From Streptomyces kanamyceticus (GTDB lineage Bacteria > Actinomycetota > Actinomycetes > Streptomycetales > Streptomycetaceae), in assembly GCF_008704495.1 (NCBI RefSeq), contig NZ_CP023699.1, positions 8,742,001 through 8,806,000 of the forward strand: a stretch of 64,000 nt of DNA, in the 5' to 3' direction. Below the pieces are notes generated by a model, which worked only from the letters and a program-made list of their open reading frames with translations, was not told where the DNA came from and did not search any database. Positions 35,477 through 43,668 of the stretch are shown one piece after another (the first letter of the stretch is position 1; the number at the start of each line of letters is the position of its first letter). The position numbers and the translations under genes are program-made.

Positions 35477-36304
35477 ATGGACATGGAGTACGCCACGTAC
35501 AGGGATCTGTTCCGGCTGGACGGGCGGCGCGTCGCGGTCGTGGGCGGAGCCGGAGGCATCGGGCGCGAGGCCGTGCGGGCACTGGTCGCCCAGGGCGCCG
35601 ATGTGGTCGTCGCCGACCGGGACGAGGCGGGGGCGGCGGAGACGGTGCGCCTGGCGACGCAGGGGGCGGGCGGGGTCGGGGCACAGGAGCCCGGCCGCCG
35701 GGGCGGCGCTGTCGCGCAGGTGCTCGACGTCCTCGATCCCGACGCCGTGCGGGCGGCGGCCGCCGGGTGGGAGCCGCTCGACGGGCTCGTCGTCACCGTC
35801 GGCGTCAACATCCGCAAGCGCATCGCCGATTACCGCCTCGACGAATTCGACCGCGTCGTCGCGCTCAACCTGCGGTCCTACCTCACCCTCATCCAGGCGG
35901 TCGCCCCCGGCATGGCCGGGCGCGGGCGCGGTAGCGTCGTCGGATTCGCGTCGATGCGGGCGTTCCAGGTCGAGCCGGGGCAGGGTGCCTACGCGGCGGC
36001 CAAGGCGGGTCTCATCCAGCTCCTGCGGACCGCGGCCGCCGAGTGGGGGCCGCACGGGGTGCGGTTCAACGCGATCGCGCCCGGCGTAGTGCGGACCCCG
36101 CTGACCGACCAGATCGCCGCCGACCCCGCCTGGTTCGACGCGTACGCCCAGGCGTCCGCGCTCAAACGGTGGGCGCGGCCCGACGAGATCGCCGGAGCCG
36201 TCGCCTATCTCGTCTCCGACGCGGCGACCTTCGTCACCGGCAGCGTGCTGAGCGTCGACGGCGGCTGGACGGCGGTCGACGGACGCTACGACCCGCCCCT
36301 GTGA
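35477..36304 (+). CDS. SDR family oxidoreductase
   Basis: A 275-residue classical short-chain dehydrogenase. The cofactor motif GGAGGIG is near residue 22; the Asp of VVVADRD suggests NAD preference. The catalytic Ser is in GFASMRAF and the YAAAK motif follows. The usual NNAG motif reads TVGVN, a variant. ATG 35477 has GGGAGG 10 nt upstream; a GTG at 35438 overlapping the aldehyde dehydrogenase stop is an alternative. It likely interconverts an alcohol and a carbonyl in the same pathway as its operon partners. Confidence 0.9.
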   Translation: MDMEYATYRDLFRLDGRRVAVVGGAGGIGREAVRALVAQGADVVVADRDEAGAAETVRLATQGAGGVGAQEPGRRGGAVAQVLDVLDPDAVRAAAAGWEPLDGLVVTVGVNIRKRIADYRLDEFDRVVALNLRSYLTLIQAVAPGMAGRGRGSVVGFASMRAFQVEPGQGAYAAAKAGLIQLLRTAAAEWGPHGVRFNAIAPGVVRTPLTDQIAADPAWFDAYAQASALKRWARPDEIAGAVAYLVSDAATFVTGSVLSVDGGWTAVDGRYDPPL

Positions 36305-36336
36305 CGACTGACCGGTACGACCCGAGAAGGAGCAGC

Positions 36337-38745
36337 ATGTCCCGCACGGAGAACCGCGAGGCGACGACCACGGAGTACTCCGTTCCGGGGCTCGCCGAGC
36401 CCGTGGAGATCCTGATCGACGCGTGGGGCGTCCCGCATCTGTACGCCGCGTCCCAGGACGACCTGTTCCTCGCCCAGGGCTTCAACGCGGCCCGCGACCG
36501 GCTCTTCCAGCTGGACCTGTGGCGGCGACGCGGACTCGGCCTGCTCGCCGAGGTGTTGGGGGAGTCGTACGTCGAACACGACCGGGCCGCACGCCTCTTC
36601 CTCTACCGCGGGGACATGGGGGAGGAGTGGCGCGCGTACGGCGACGACACGGAGCGCATCACGACCGCGTTCGTGAACGGCGTCAACGCCTACGTCGCGC
36701 TCTGCCGCGAAGAACCGGACCAAAGCCCTCCGGAGTTCGGCCTGTTGGAGTACGAGCCCGCCTACTGGGAGCCCTCCGACGTGGCCCGCATCCGCAGCCA
36801 CGGACTGCGGTACAACCTCCACGACGAGGTCGCCCGCGCCCTCACGCTGCGCGACCACGGCACGGAAGTGGAGGAGCTGCGCCGACGCCGCGACCCCGCC
36901 CCGCACCGGGTGCGCGTCCCCGAGGGCCTCGACCTCACCGTCATCCCCGACGACGTACTGCGCGTCTACACCCTGGCGACCACCCCGCCCTGGGCCGCGG
37001 ACAGCACACCCCGGCAGGGCCTGGACGGCTCCAACAACTGGGTCATCGCGCCCTCCCGCACCGCCACGGGCCGCCCGCTGCTCGCCAACGACCCGCACCG
37101 CGCGATCACCCTGCCCGCGCTGCGCTACCTCGCGCACCTCTCGGCGCCCGGCATCGACGTCATCGGGGCGGGCGAGCCCGCGCTGCCCGGCATCTCCATC
37201 GGCCACAACGGCCACCTCGCGTTCGGCCTGACCATCTTCCCGATCGACCAGGAGGACCTGTACGTCTACCGCACCGACCCGGAAGAGCCGCACGCGTACT
37301 GGTACCAGGGGCGCTGGGAGCCGATGACGCCGGTCACCGAGGAGATCCCGGTGCGCGGCGGCGACCCCGTCACCGTCGAGCTGTGGTTCACCCGGCACGG
37401 CCCGGTGATCCGCGAACACCCCGAACGCGACGCGGCGTTCGCGGTCCGCGCCGCCTGGCTCGGCCCCGGCATGGCCCCCTACCTCGGCAGCGTGGACTAC
37501 ATGCGGGCCCGCGACCCCGACGCCTTCGTCGCCGCGCTGCGCCGCTGGGGCGCACCCGGCGAGAACCAGGTGTACGCCGCCCCCGACGGCACCATCGGCT
37601 GGCGCCCGGCGGGCCGGGTCCCCGTGCGCAGGGGCTGGGACGGCACGCTGCCGGTGCCGGGTGACGGGCGGTACGAATGGGACGGTTTCCTCGACATCGA
37701 CGAGCTGCCGTCGGTGCGTGACCCCGAGCGCGGCTGGTTCGCCACGGCCAACGAGATGAACCTGCCGCCCGACCATCCGCACGACAGCGCGACGGTCACC
37801 TACGACTGGTACGCCCCGACCCGGCGCGACCGCATCGGCGAGGAGCTGGCCGCGCGCTCGGGCTGGACGGTCGAGGACTGCGTACGGCTGCAGACGGACC
37901 AGCTCAGCCTGCCCGCGCGCCGGGTGCGGGAGTTCCTCGCGGCGGCGCGCGGCACGGACGGCGAACCGCTCGCCGCCCCCGTCGCCGCCGCGCTCGATCT
38001 GCTCGTCGACTGGGACGCGCGCCTGACGGCGGACTCGGCGGCGGCCGCGCTCTTCGAGGTCTGGTACCGGCGCCACTTGCGGCCCGCGCTGCTGCGCCGG
38101 GCGCTCGACGGAATCGACGGGCTTGACGGAATCGACGGGATCGACGGGCTCACCGGCGAAGGGGCCGACTCCGAAGAACGGTCCGACCGCGCGGGATCCG
38201 CGCGTGCCCTCGCGCGGATCCTGCCCGTGGAGGACGTCGCCGCCGATCCACGCATCGACCTGGACCTGCTCGCCGCCGACCCCGACCCGGCACTGCTGCG
38301 CGCCACCCTGGCCACCGCGTTCGGCGAGGTCTCCGGGCTGCTCGGCCCCGACCCCGCGGGCTGGTCGTGGGGCGCGCTGCTCCACGCGCACCCGCGACAC
38401 CCCGTCGCCGCCCTGCTCGACGGGCGCCCCGTGCCCGACTGGGCGTCCGTCGGGCCCCTGCCGCGCGGCGGCAGCGCCGACACGGTGGGCGCCGCGGCGT
38501 ACGGCAGCGGCTTTCGCCAGACGACCGGCGCCACCTTCCGACTCGTCGTCGACGTCGGCTCCTGGGACGACTCGGTGGCGATGAACTCACCGGGACAGTC
38601 CGGCGATCCGGCCAGCGCGCACTACGCCGACCTCTTCGACGCGTGGGCCGCCGACGCCGCCTTCCCCCTGCTCTACTCGCGCGGGCAGGTGGCGAAGCAC
38701 ACGGCGGCCACCATCACCCTCAGGCCGCCCGGAGGCTCACGCTGA
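36337..38745 (+). CDS. Penicillin-acylase family Ntn hydrolase, no signal peptide
   Basis: An 802-residue penicillin amidase-type precursor. The mature beta-chain nucleophile is Ser232 in GLDGSNNWV, where self-cleavage would give alpha and beta chains. Other family motifs are DAWGVPHLYAASQDDLFLAQGF, GHNGHLAFGLT and TRHGPV. Unlike most characterised acylases, it starts MSRTENREATTTEYSV with no signal peptide, so it is probably cytoplasmic. An odd DGIDGLDGIDGIDGL repeat (near residue 590) sits in the beta chain. It hydrolyses an amide to amine plus acid; the operon suggests a catabolic rather than antibiotic role. The ATG follows AGAAGGAGCAGC. Confidence 0.92.
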   Translation: MSRTENREATTTEYSVPGLAEPVEILIDAWGVPHLYAASQDDLFLAQGFNAARDRLFQLDLWRRRGLGLLAEVLGESYVEHDRAARLFLYRGDMGEEWRAYGDDTERITTAFVNGVNAYVALCREEPDQSPPEFGLLEYEPAYWEPSDVARIRSHGLRYNLHDEVARALTLRDHGTEVEELRRRRDPAPHRVRVPEGLDLTVIPDDVLRVYTLATTPPWAADSTPRQGLDGSNNWVIAPSRTATGRPLLANDPHRAITLPALRYLAHLSAPGIDVIGAGEPALPGISIGHNGHLAFGLTIFPIDQEDLYVYRTDPEEPHAYWYQGRWEPMTPVTEEIPVRGGDPVTVELWFTRHGPVIREHPERDAAFAVRAAWLGPGMAPYLGSVDYMRARDPDAFVAALRRWGAPGENQVYAAPDGTIGWRPAGRVPVRRGWDGTLPVPGDGRYEWDGFLDIDELPSVRDPERGWFATANEMNLPPDHPHDSATVTYDWYAPTRRDRIGEELAARSGWTVEDCVRLQTDQLSLPARRVREFLAAARGTDGEPLAAPVAAALDLLVDWDARLTADSAAAALFEVWYRRHLRPALLRRALDGIDGLDGIDGIDGLTGEGADSEERSDRAGSARALARILPVEDVAADPRIDLDLLAADPDPALLRATLATAFGEVSGLLGPDPAGWSWGALLHAHPRHPVAALLDGRPVPDWASVGPLPRGGSADTVGAAAYGSGFRQTTGATFRLVVDVGSWDDSVAMNSPGQSGDPASAHYADLFDAWAADAAFPLLYSRGQVAKHTAATITLRPPGGSR

Positions 38746-40083
38746 CTCCACCCGCTCGCTGATCTCCTCCGGCGACAGATAGGCGTCCGTCATCTCGAAC
38801 CCCTTGAGCGTGGCCGGGCGTTGGGCCTGGAAGCCGGTGCGCACGTAGTCGTCGCCCGCGACCGCGTTGAGCCCCCAGTTGGCGGCCGTGCGGAAGCGGG
38901 CGGTCAGGGTGCGCAGCGCCCCCAAGTGGTAGCCGCGCGCCACCACTTGGGCGGGCAGGCCGGTCAACTGCACGCCCAGCGGCTTCGACACGGCCTGGCT
39001 GCCGCCCAGGTCGACGACGAGGCCCAGGTCCTTGTGCCGGTAGTCGGCGAGCGGGAAGCCGCGCAGCGCCCCGGTGACGTTCTTGGCGGCGGCCCAGCCC
39101 TGGCGCATCGCGTGCTGCGCGGTGGGCGGGCAGATCGCTTCGCCGCCCTTGACGACGTCCGGCACGGCCGCCGCGTCGCCGAGCGCGAACACGCCGTCGA
39201 GCCCGGGGACCGTCAGATCGGGCCGCACCACGAGCCGTCCGCGGTTCGTCTCGGCGCCGAGCGTCGCGATGAGCGGGCTGGGCGCGACCCCGGCGGTCCA
39301 GATCAGGGTGCGGCAGGGCAGGACGCGGTCGTCGGTGAGGGTCACCGTGTCCTCGGTCACCTTCGCCACGGACACGCCGAGGGAGACGTGCACGCCCCGG
39401 CGCTGCATGATGGCCATCGCCTTGTCGCCGAGCCGCGGGCCGAGCTCGGGCATCAACTTCGGGGCCACGTCCACGAGATGCCACTTGATCAGGGACGGGT
39501 CGAGGCCCCGGTAGCGCTTCACGGCGGCGCTCGTCAGACGCTGCAGGTACGCGGCCGTCTCCGTACCGGCGTACCCGCCGCCCACCACGACGAACTGCAG
39601 CCGCTGCTCCCGCTCCTCCTGGTGCGAGCTCGCGGCGGCCAGGTCGAGCTGGGAGATGACGTGGTCGCGGATCCAGGCGGCCTCGGCGAGCGTCTTGACG
39701 CCCACCGCGTGGCGGTCGACCCCGGGGATGTCGAACTGCCGCGTGACGCTGCCGGGGGTCAGGACCAGGTAGTCGTAGCGCTCGACGACCTCCTCACCGT
39801 TGATCTTGCGGACGACCACGGCCTTGGCCTTGGTGTCGACGCCGACCGCGCCGCCGGGCACGATCACCGTGCGGCGCAGCATCCGGCGCAGCGGCACGGC
39901 GACCGACTGCGGGGTGAGCACCCCGGCGGCCACGTGGGGGAGCAGCGGGAGGTAGAGCTGGTGGTCCATGGGGCTGATGAGCCGCAGCTCCGCCTCGTGG
40001 GACGAGAGTTTCCTCTCCAGCTTGTGGGCGCACTCCATGCCGGCGAATCCGCCGCCGACGATGAGGATCCGGGGGGCTGCCAT
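38737..40083 (-). CDS. ndh: Type II NADH dehydrogenase (NDH-2)
   Basis: A 448-residue membrane-associated flavoprotein that passes electrons from NADH to menaquinone without pumping protons. FAD site GGGFAGMECAHKL is at 10-22, the second dinucleotide site VVGGGYAGTETAAYL near 165, and VFALGDAAAV binds FAD. The C-terminus has the amphipathic region typical of NDH-2. It overlaps the convergent acylase gene by 9 bp at the 3' ends. Confidence 0.92.
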   Translation of the reverse strand: MAAPRILIVGGGFAGMECAHKLERKLSSHEAELRLISPMDHQLYLPLLPHVAAGVLTPQSVAVPLRRMLRRTVIVPGGAVGVDTKAKAVVVRKINGEEVVERYDYLVLTPGSVTRQFDIPGVDRHAVGVKTLAEAAWIRDHVISQLDLAAASSHQEEREQRLQFVVVGGGYAGTETAAYLQRLTSAAVKRYRGLDPSLIKWHLVDVAPKLMPELGPRLGDKAMAIMQRRGVHVSLGVSVAKVTEDTVTLTDDRVLPCRTLIWTAGVAPSPLIATLGAETNRGRLVVRPDLTVPGLDGVFALGDAAAVPDVVKGGEAICPPTAQHAMRQGWAAAKNVTGALRGFPLADYRHKDLGLVVDLGGSQAVSKPLGVQLTGLPAQVVARGYHLGALRTLTARFRTAANWGLNAVAGDDYVRTGFQAQRPATLKGFEMTDAYLSPEEISERVESA

Positions 40084-40219
40084 GTGATGTCTCTCCTGAG
40101 CTGTGGGAGATCGACTTCAGGGCTGTGGGAGACCTTCTGTGGACCGTACCTGTGGCCTTGTACCCCCGCATTCCGGATGGATTGGTGGTGTGACGTGGTT
40201 CACATCCTGGGGGCCCGTG

Positions 40220-40870
40220 CTACCCGACGGGCCTGCGGGCCAGGAACTGCGTGCCCGCCGCCTCGTGCCCGTTCATCGTCGAGACGGTAATCCGGCGGTC
40301 GTCGACCACGTCGAACCCGTCGAGCAGGGAGCGCAGCCGGTGCTCGGTGTGATGGCGGCAGACCGCGCCGTCGCTCGTCTCGAAGACCCCGTAGGCGCCG
40401 TAGCGCTCGGCGAAGCGGTCGTACCGCTCGCGGTTGCGCGCGTCGTCCTGGAGGAGCAGGTCGCTGACGCAGAGCAGGCCGCCGGGCCTCAGGACCCGGC
40501 GCAGTTCGGCGATCAGCCCGTGCTGGGCGGCGTCCCGGGGCACGCAGGTGAGGACCGCGAAGAGGACGACCACGTCGACGCTCGCGTCGGGTCGGTCAAG
40601 GGCCGGGGGCGCGTCGAGGACGGCGAACCGCATCGAGGGGTGCAGGTCACGGGCCCGGGAGAGCATCGCGGGTGAGGTGTCCACACCGGAGAGGTCCCCG
40701 AAGCCCAGCTGTGCCAGGGCCGCCATGGTCCGGCCGTAGCCACAGCCGTAGTCCAGGACCGCCGCGTCGCGGGGCACGTCCGCGAGCCACGGGGCGTGGA
40801 GGGGGTGCGTGAACGTCTTCGTCGGTGCGGCGGCGTCCCAGTAAGGGGTCTGGCTGTCGAGGTCGGACAT
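40220..40870 (-). CDS. Class I SAM-dependent methyltransferase
   Basis: A 216-residue methyltransferase. Motif I is VLDYGCGYGRT (residues about 38-48), motif II GVDTSPAML, and post-motifs DVVVLFAVLTCVP and LRPGGLLCVSDL follow. The substrate is unknown and there is no operon partner with a telling function. Confidence 0.9.
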   Translation of the reverse strand: MSDLDSQTPYWDAAAPTKTFTHPLHAPWLADVPRDAAVLDYGCGYGRTMAALAQLGFGDLSGVDTSPAMLSRARDLHPSMRFAVLDAPPALDRPDASVDVVVLFAVLTCVPRDAAQHGLIAELRRVLRPGGLLCVSDLLLQDDARNRERYDRFAERYGAYGVFETSDGAVCRHHTEHRLRSLLDGFDVVDDRRITVSTMNGHEAAGTQFLARRPVG

Positions 40871-40955
40871 GGCGGCTGCCTCCCACTACGGCTCGGCGAC
40901 GGGCCCATGCTGCCACGCGGGGCCCCGGGCGGTAGCGGGCTCGGCCCCCGCGTGG

Positions 40956-41348
40956 TCAGATCCCCGGGCGGTAGCGGATCGGATGGTCCTCGGGCACCTC
41001 GACGAGCACGATCCGGCAGCCGTCCGGGTCCGTGATCCACATTTCGATCAGGCCCCACGGCTCCCGCACCGGTTTCCGCACCACCTCGACGCCGCGCTCC
41101 GTGAGCTCCTCGTGCGCCGCCCGCACGTCCGCGACCTGGAGCCAGAGCTGGAGGGCGGGGGACGGCGGGGTGTCGGAGCGGCCCGAGACCTCCAGGAAGC
41201 CGCCGCCGAGGAAGTAGACCGTGCCGCGTTCGGGGCCCGTGCCGAACTCGCGGTACACGGCGAGGCCGAGGGCGTCGCCGTAGAAGGCGCGCGAGCGCTC
41301 CGGGTCGGTGGGACGGAGAAGGATCCTGCTGCTCAGTACATGCACCAT
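40956..41348 (-). CDS. VOC family protein
   Basis: A 130-residue glyoxalase-fold protein: RILLRPTDPERSRAFYGDALGLAVYREFG, GGGFLEVSG, LQLWLQVADVRAAHEEL and MWITDPDGCRIVLVEVP. The final Glu of the last strand is a common metal ligand, but the other ligands are not clear. It stands alone between the methyltransferase and a divergent GNAT gene. Confidence 0.88.
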   Translation of the reverse strand: MVHVLSSRILLRPTDPERSRAFYGDALGLAVYREFGTGPERGTVYFLGGGFLEVSGRSDTPPSPALQLWLQVADVRAAHEELTERGVEVVRKPVREPWGLIEMWITDPDGCRIVLVEVPEDHPIRYRPGI

Positions 41349-41417
41349 GCGGCCGCACCTTAGTGGCGCGTTAGGCTCGGCGGAGCCGCACGTTGCGCCA
41401 GATCGGAGAACAGCGCC

Positions 41418-41969
41418 ATGGACACCGCCCCGCGTCCCCACCCCGCCGAGCTCACCTTCCGCGATGCCACCCTCGCCGATGTCGACGCACTCGTCGCGCT
41501 CGTCGAGTCGGCGTACCGAGGGGACTCCAGCCGCACGGGATGGACCACGGAGGCGGACATCCTGGAGGGGCAGCGCACCGACCCGCAGGAGGTCGCCGAG
41601 GTCATCGAGTCGCCGGTGAGCCGCCTGATGATCGTCGAGCACGAGGGCGCCATCGCCGCCTGCTGCCAGCTCCAGGACCGCGGCGACCACGCCTACTTCG
41701 GCATGTTCGCGGTGAGCCCCGCCCTGCAGGGCGCGGGCCTCGGCAAGACGATCATCACCGAGGCGGAGCGCGTCGCGCGGACCACCTGGGGCGCCCGCGC
41801 GATGCACATGACCGTGCTCACCGCGCGCGAGGACCTCATCGCCTGGTACGTGCGGCGGGGCTACCGCCGTACGGGAAAGACGACGCCCTTCCCGTACGGC
41901 AACGAGCGCTTCGGCCTTCCGCAGCGGGACGACCTGGAGTTCGAACTCCTCGTCAAGGAACTCGACTGA
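41418..41969 (+). CDS. GNAT family N-acetyltransferase
   Basis: A 183-residue acetyltransferase. The acetyl-CoA loop is in FAVSPALQGAGLGKTIITEAERVA (Q/RxxGxG/A type), with the preceding beta-strand GDHAYFGMFAV. The C-terminal YVRRGYRRTGKTTPFPYGNERFG is typical of Streptomyces GNATs. The ATG lies 70 bp from the divergent VOC start. Confidence 0.92.
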   Translation: MDTAPRPHPAELTFRDATLADVDALVALVESAYRGDSSRTGWTTEADILEGQRTDPQEVAEVIESPVSRLMIVEHEGAIAACCQLQDRGDHAYFGMFAVSPALQGAGLGKTIITEAERVARTTWGARAMHMTVLTAREDLIAWYVRRGYRRTGKTTPFPYGNERFGLPQRDDLEFELLVKELD

Positions 41970-41990
41970 GCGCGGGCGGCACCGGGCGGT

Positions 41991-42674
41991 TCACGCGGTG
42001 AAGCGTCCGGTCCGCTTGATCTCCGGGTAGTCGGTGGTCGCACCGTCCAACTGCAGCGCGCGCACCAGACGCAGGTCGTCCTGCGTGTTCACGACCCAGC
42101 CGATGATCCGCAGGTCGGCCTTCCTCGCGTGCTCGACGATCTCGAGGGTCAATCGCCGGATGTTCAGGACCAGCGTGGTGGCGCCGACGGCGGTGGCGCG
42201 CTGCACGACGTCGGTGCCGTAGCGGCTGGCGACGAGCGCGGTGCGCACCCCGGGCACCAGTCGGGCGATCTCGGCGATCGCCTCGTCGTGGAAGGAGATG
42301 ACTTCCACCCGGGAGACCAGATCGCGGCTGTGCATGACGTCGGCGAGGGCGCGCGCGGCCGCGACGTCCTTGATCTCGGCCTGCAACGGCGCCTGCACGG
42401 CGTCGAGCACCTCTTCGAAGACGGGGATGCGCTCGCCGCGCCCCGCATCGAGTTCCCGCAGTTCGGAGAGGGTCTTCTCGGCGATGGGCCCCTTGCCGTC
42501 GGTCGTCCTGCTCACGTCGGCGTCGTGCATGACGACGAGGGCGCCGTCCTTGCTCAGGTGCAGGTCGAGCTCGATGAGGTCCAGGCCCGCGGCTTGCGCG
42601 GCGATGAAGGAACGGAGGGTGTTCTCGGGCTCGACGCCCATGACCCCGCGATGACCGATGGTGAGGAGGTTCAA
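41991..42674 (-). CDS. Glycerophosphodiester phosphodiesterase
   Basis: A 227-residue GDPD TIM barrel without a signal peptide, so an intracellular UgpQ-like enzyme that splits glycerophosphodiesters to glycerol 3-phosphate and an alcohol. Active-site motifs: TIGHRGVMGVEPENTLRSF (His-Arg and Glu-Asn), ELDLHLSKDGALVVMHD and QAEIKD. The start appears to be TTG at 42674, directly before the conserved NLLTIGHRG; no ATG or GTG fits better. Confidence 0.92.
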   Translation of the reverse strand: MNLLTIGHRGVMGVEPENTLRSFIAAQAAGLDLIELDLHLSKDGALVVMHDADVSRTTDGKGPIAEKTLSELRELDAGRGERIPVFEEVLDAVQAPLQAEIKDVAAARALADVMHSRDLVSRVEVISFHDEAIAEIARLVPGVRTALVASRYGTDVVQRATAVGATTLVLNIRRLTLEIVEHARKADLRIIGWVVNTQDDLRLVRALQLDGATTDYPEIKRTGRFTA

Positions 42675-42748
42675 GGTCCACTCGCTTCCGTCGACGGCGG
42701 CTCGGCGGCCGTACGGCGAGGACGGATGAGCCGCGCGGCTGTCGCAGC

Positions 42749-42874
42749 CTAACGGCCCGCCTCCGTGCGGGAACCTGCCGGACGGGGGTCGGTGGAGTCG
42801 TCCGTTCTGGTTCCCGCGATGCCGAGGACGAGTCCGGCGATCAGGGCGGCGACAAGAACGGCGCGGGTGCTCAC
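42749..42874 (-). CDS. Putative 41-residue small membrane or secreted peptide
   Basis: A short frame starting GTG with AGGGAG about 11 nt upstream: MSTRAVLVAALIAGLVLGIAG (hydrophobic helix, residues 1-21), then a polar tail rich in Asp, Arg and Thr. The composition fits a single-pass small protein or a signal peptide with a very short mature part. It lies between the PadR and GDPD genes on the same strand. No family is recognised. Confidence 0.5.
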   Translation of the reverse strand: MSTRAVLVAALIAGLVLGIAGTRTDDSTDPRPAGSRTEAGR

Positions 42875-42951
42875 GGGCGCGTTGCTCCCTAGGGCGGGGA
42901 CGGCTGACCCGGTCCGTCCTACCGCCGCGGGCACCACCGGGGCGAGCCGCT

Positions 42952-43629
42952 TCACCCGGGGGTGGGCGAGTCCTCCACGGGTTGACCGGCTCCGGCAGTG
43001 CCCGGACCGGCGGTCCCTCCATCCGGTGGGCCCGCCTCGTCGAGATCGGCCAGCATCGCCTCCGCGAGCTCGACCTCCGACTCCAGGCGCCGCACGCTCC
43101 AGCGCAGCGCGATGTGCGCATGGGACCAGGCCTCGGTGCCCTCCGCGCGGGCCAGCGCGTCCCGCGCCTCCTCGAGGTCGCCCCGCGTCTGCGCGATGTG
43201 CTCGGCGACGAGGGTCCGCAGGTGGTCGGGGGCCGTGAGGTGACCGAGCCAGACCCGCAGCAGCAGCGGGTGCTTGAGGACCGGCGGGCCCGCGTCCCCC
43301 GCGCCGCCCGCCCAGGCGGCGAGGGCGGCGCGGCCCTGTTCCGTGATCGCGTACGAACGCTTCGCGCGCGGCTCCTCGGGTCCCGAGCGGCGCGAGGTGG
43401 CGTGGCCGAGCGCTTCGAGGCGGCGCAGCTCGGCGTAGATCTGGCTGATGGCGGGCGACCAGTAGAAGAAGCGGAGGGAGGCGTCCGCCCACTTTTTGAG
43501 CTCGTAGCCGGTCCGCTCCCCGGGGAAGGAGAGCAGACCGAGTACGGCCCAGGCGGTCGGCGGCAGCCCGTCGCCCGGAGGGACTTCATGCCGCGGTGGT
43601 GTGGTTCGACGGGCTGTCATACGCCGCAT
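42952..43629 (-). CDS. PadR family transcriptional regulator
   Basis: A 225-residue PadR/Vir-type regulator. The winged helix spans TAWAVLGLLSFPGERTGYELKKWADASLRFFYWSPAISQIYAELRRLEALGHATS, followed by the second PadR domain (helical dimerisation, LEEARDALARAEGTEAW). The start is uncertain (ATG 43629 or 43620; neither has a clear ribosome binding site). PadR proteins respond to phenolics or drugs; the target here is not evident. Confidence 0.9.
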   Translation of the reverse strand: MRRMTARRTTPPRHEVPPGDGLPPTAWAVLGLLSFPGERTGYELKKWADASLRFFYWSPAISQIYAELRRLEALGHATSRRSGPEEPRAKRSYAITEQGRAALAAWAGGAGDAGPPVLKHPLLLRVWLGHLTAPDHLRTLVAEHIAQTRGDLEEARDALARAEGTEAWSHAHIALRWSVRRLESEVELAEAMLADLDEAGPPDGGTAGPGTAGAGQPVEDSPTPG

Positions 43630-43668
43630 TGAAGTGAACGGCCCGCTCCGTACGCAAGGGGCCGCGGG

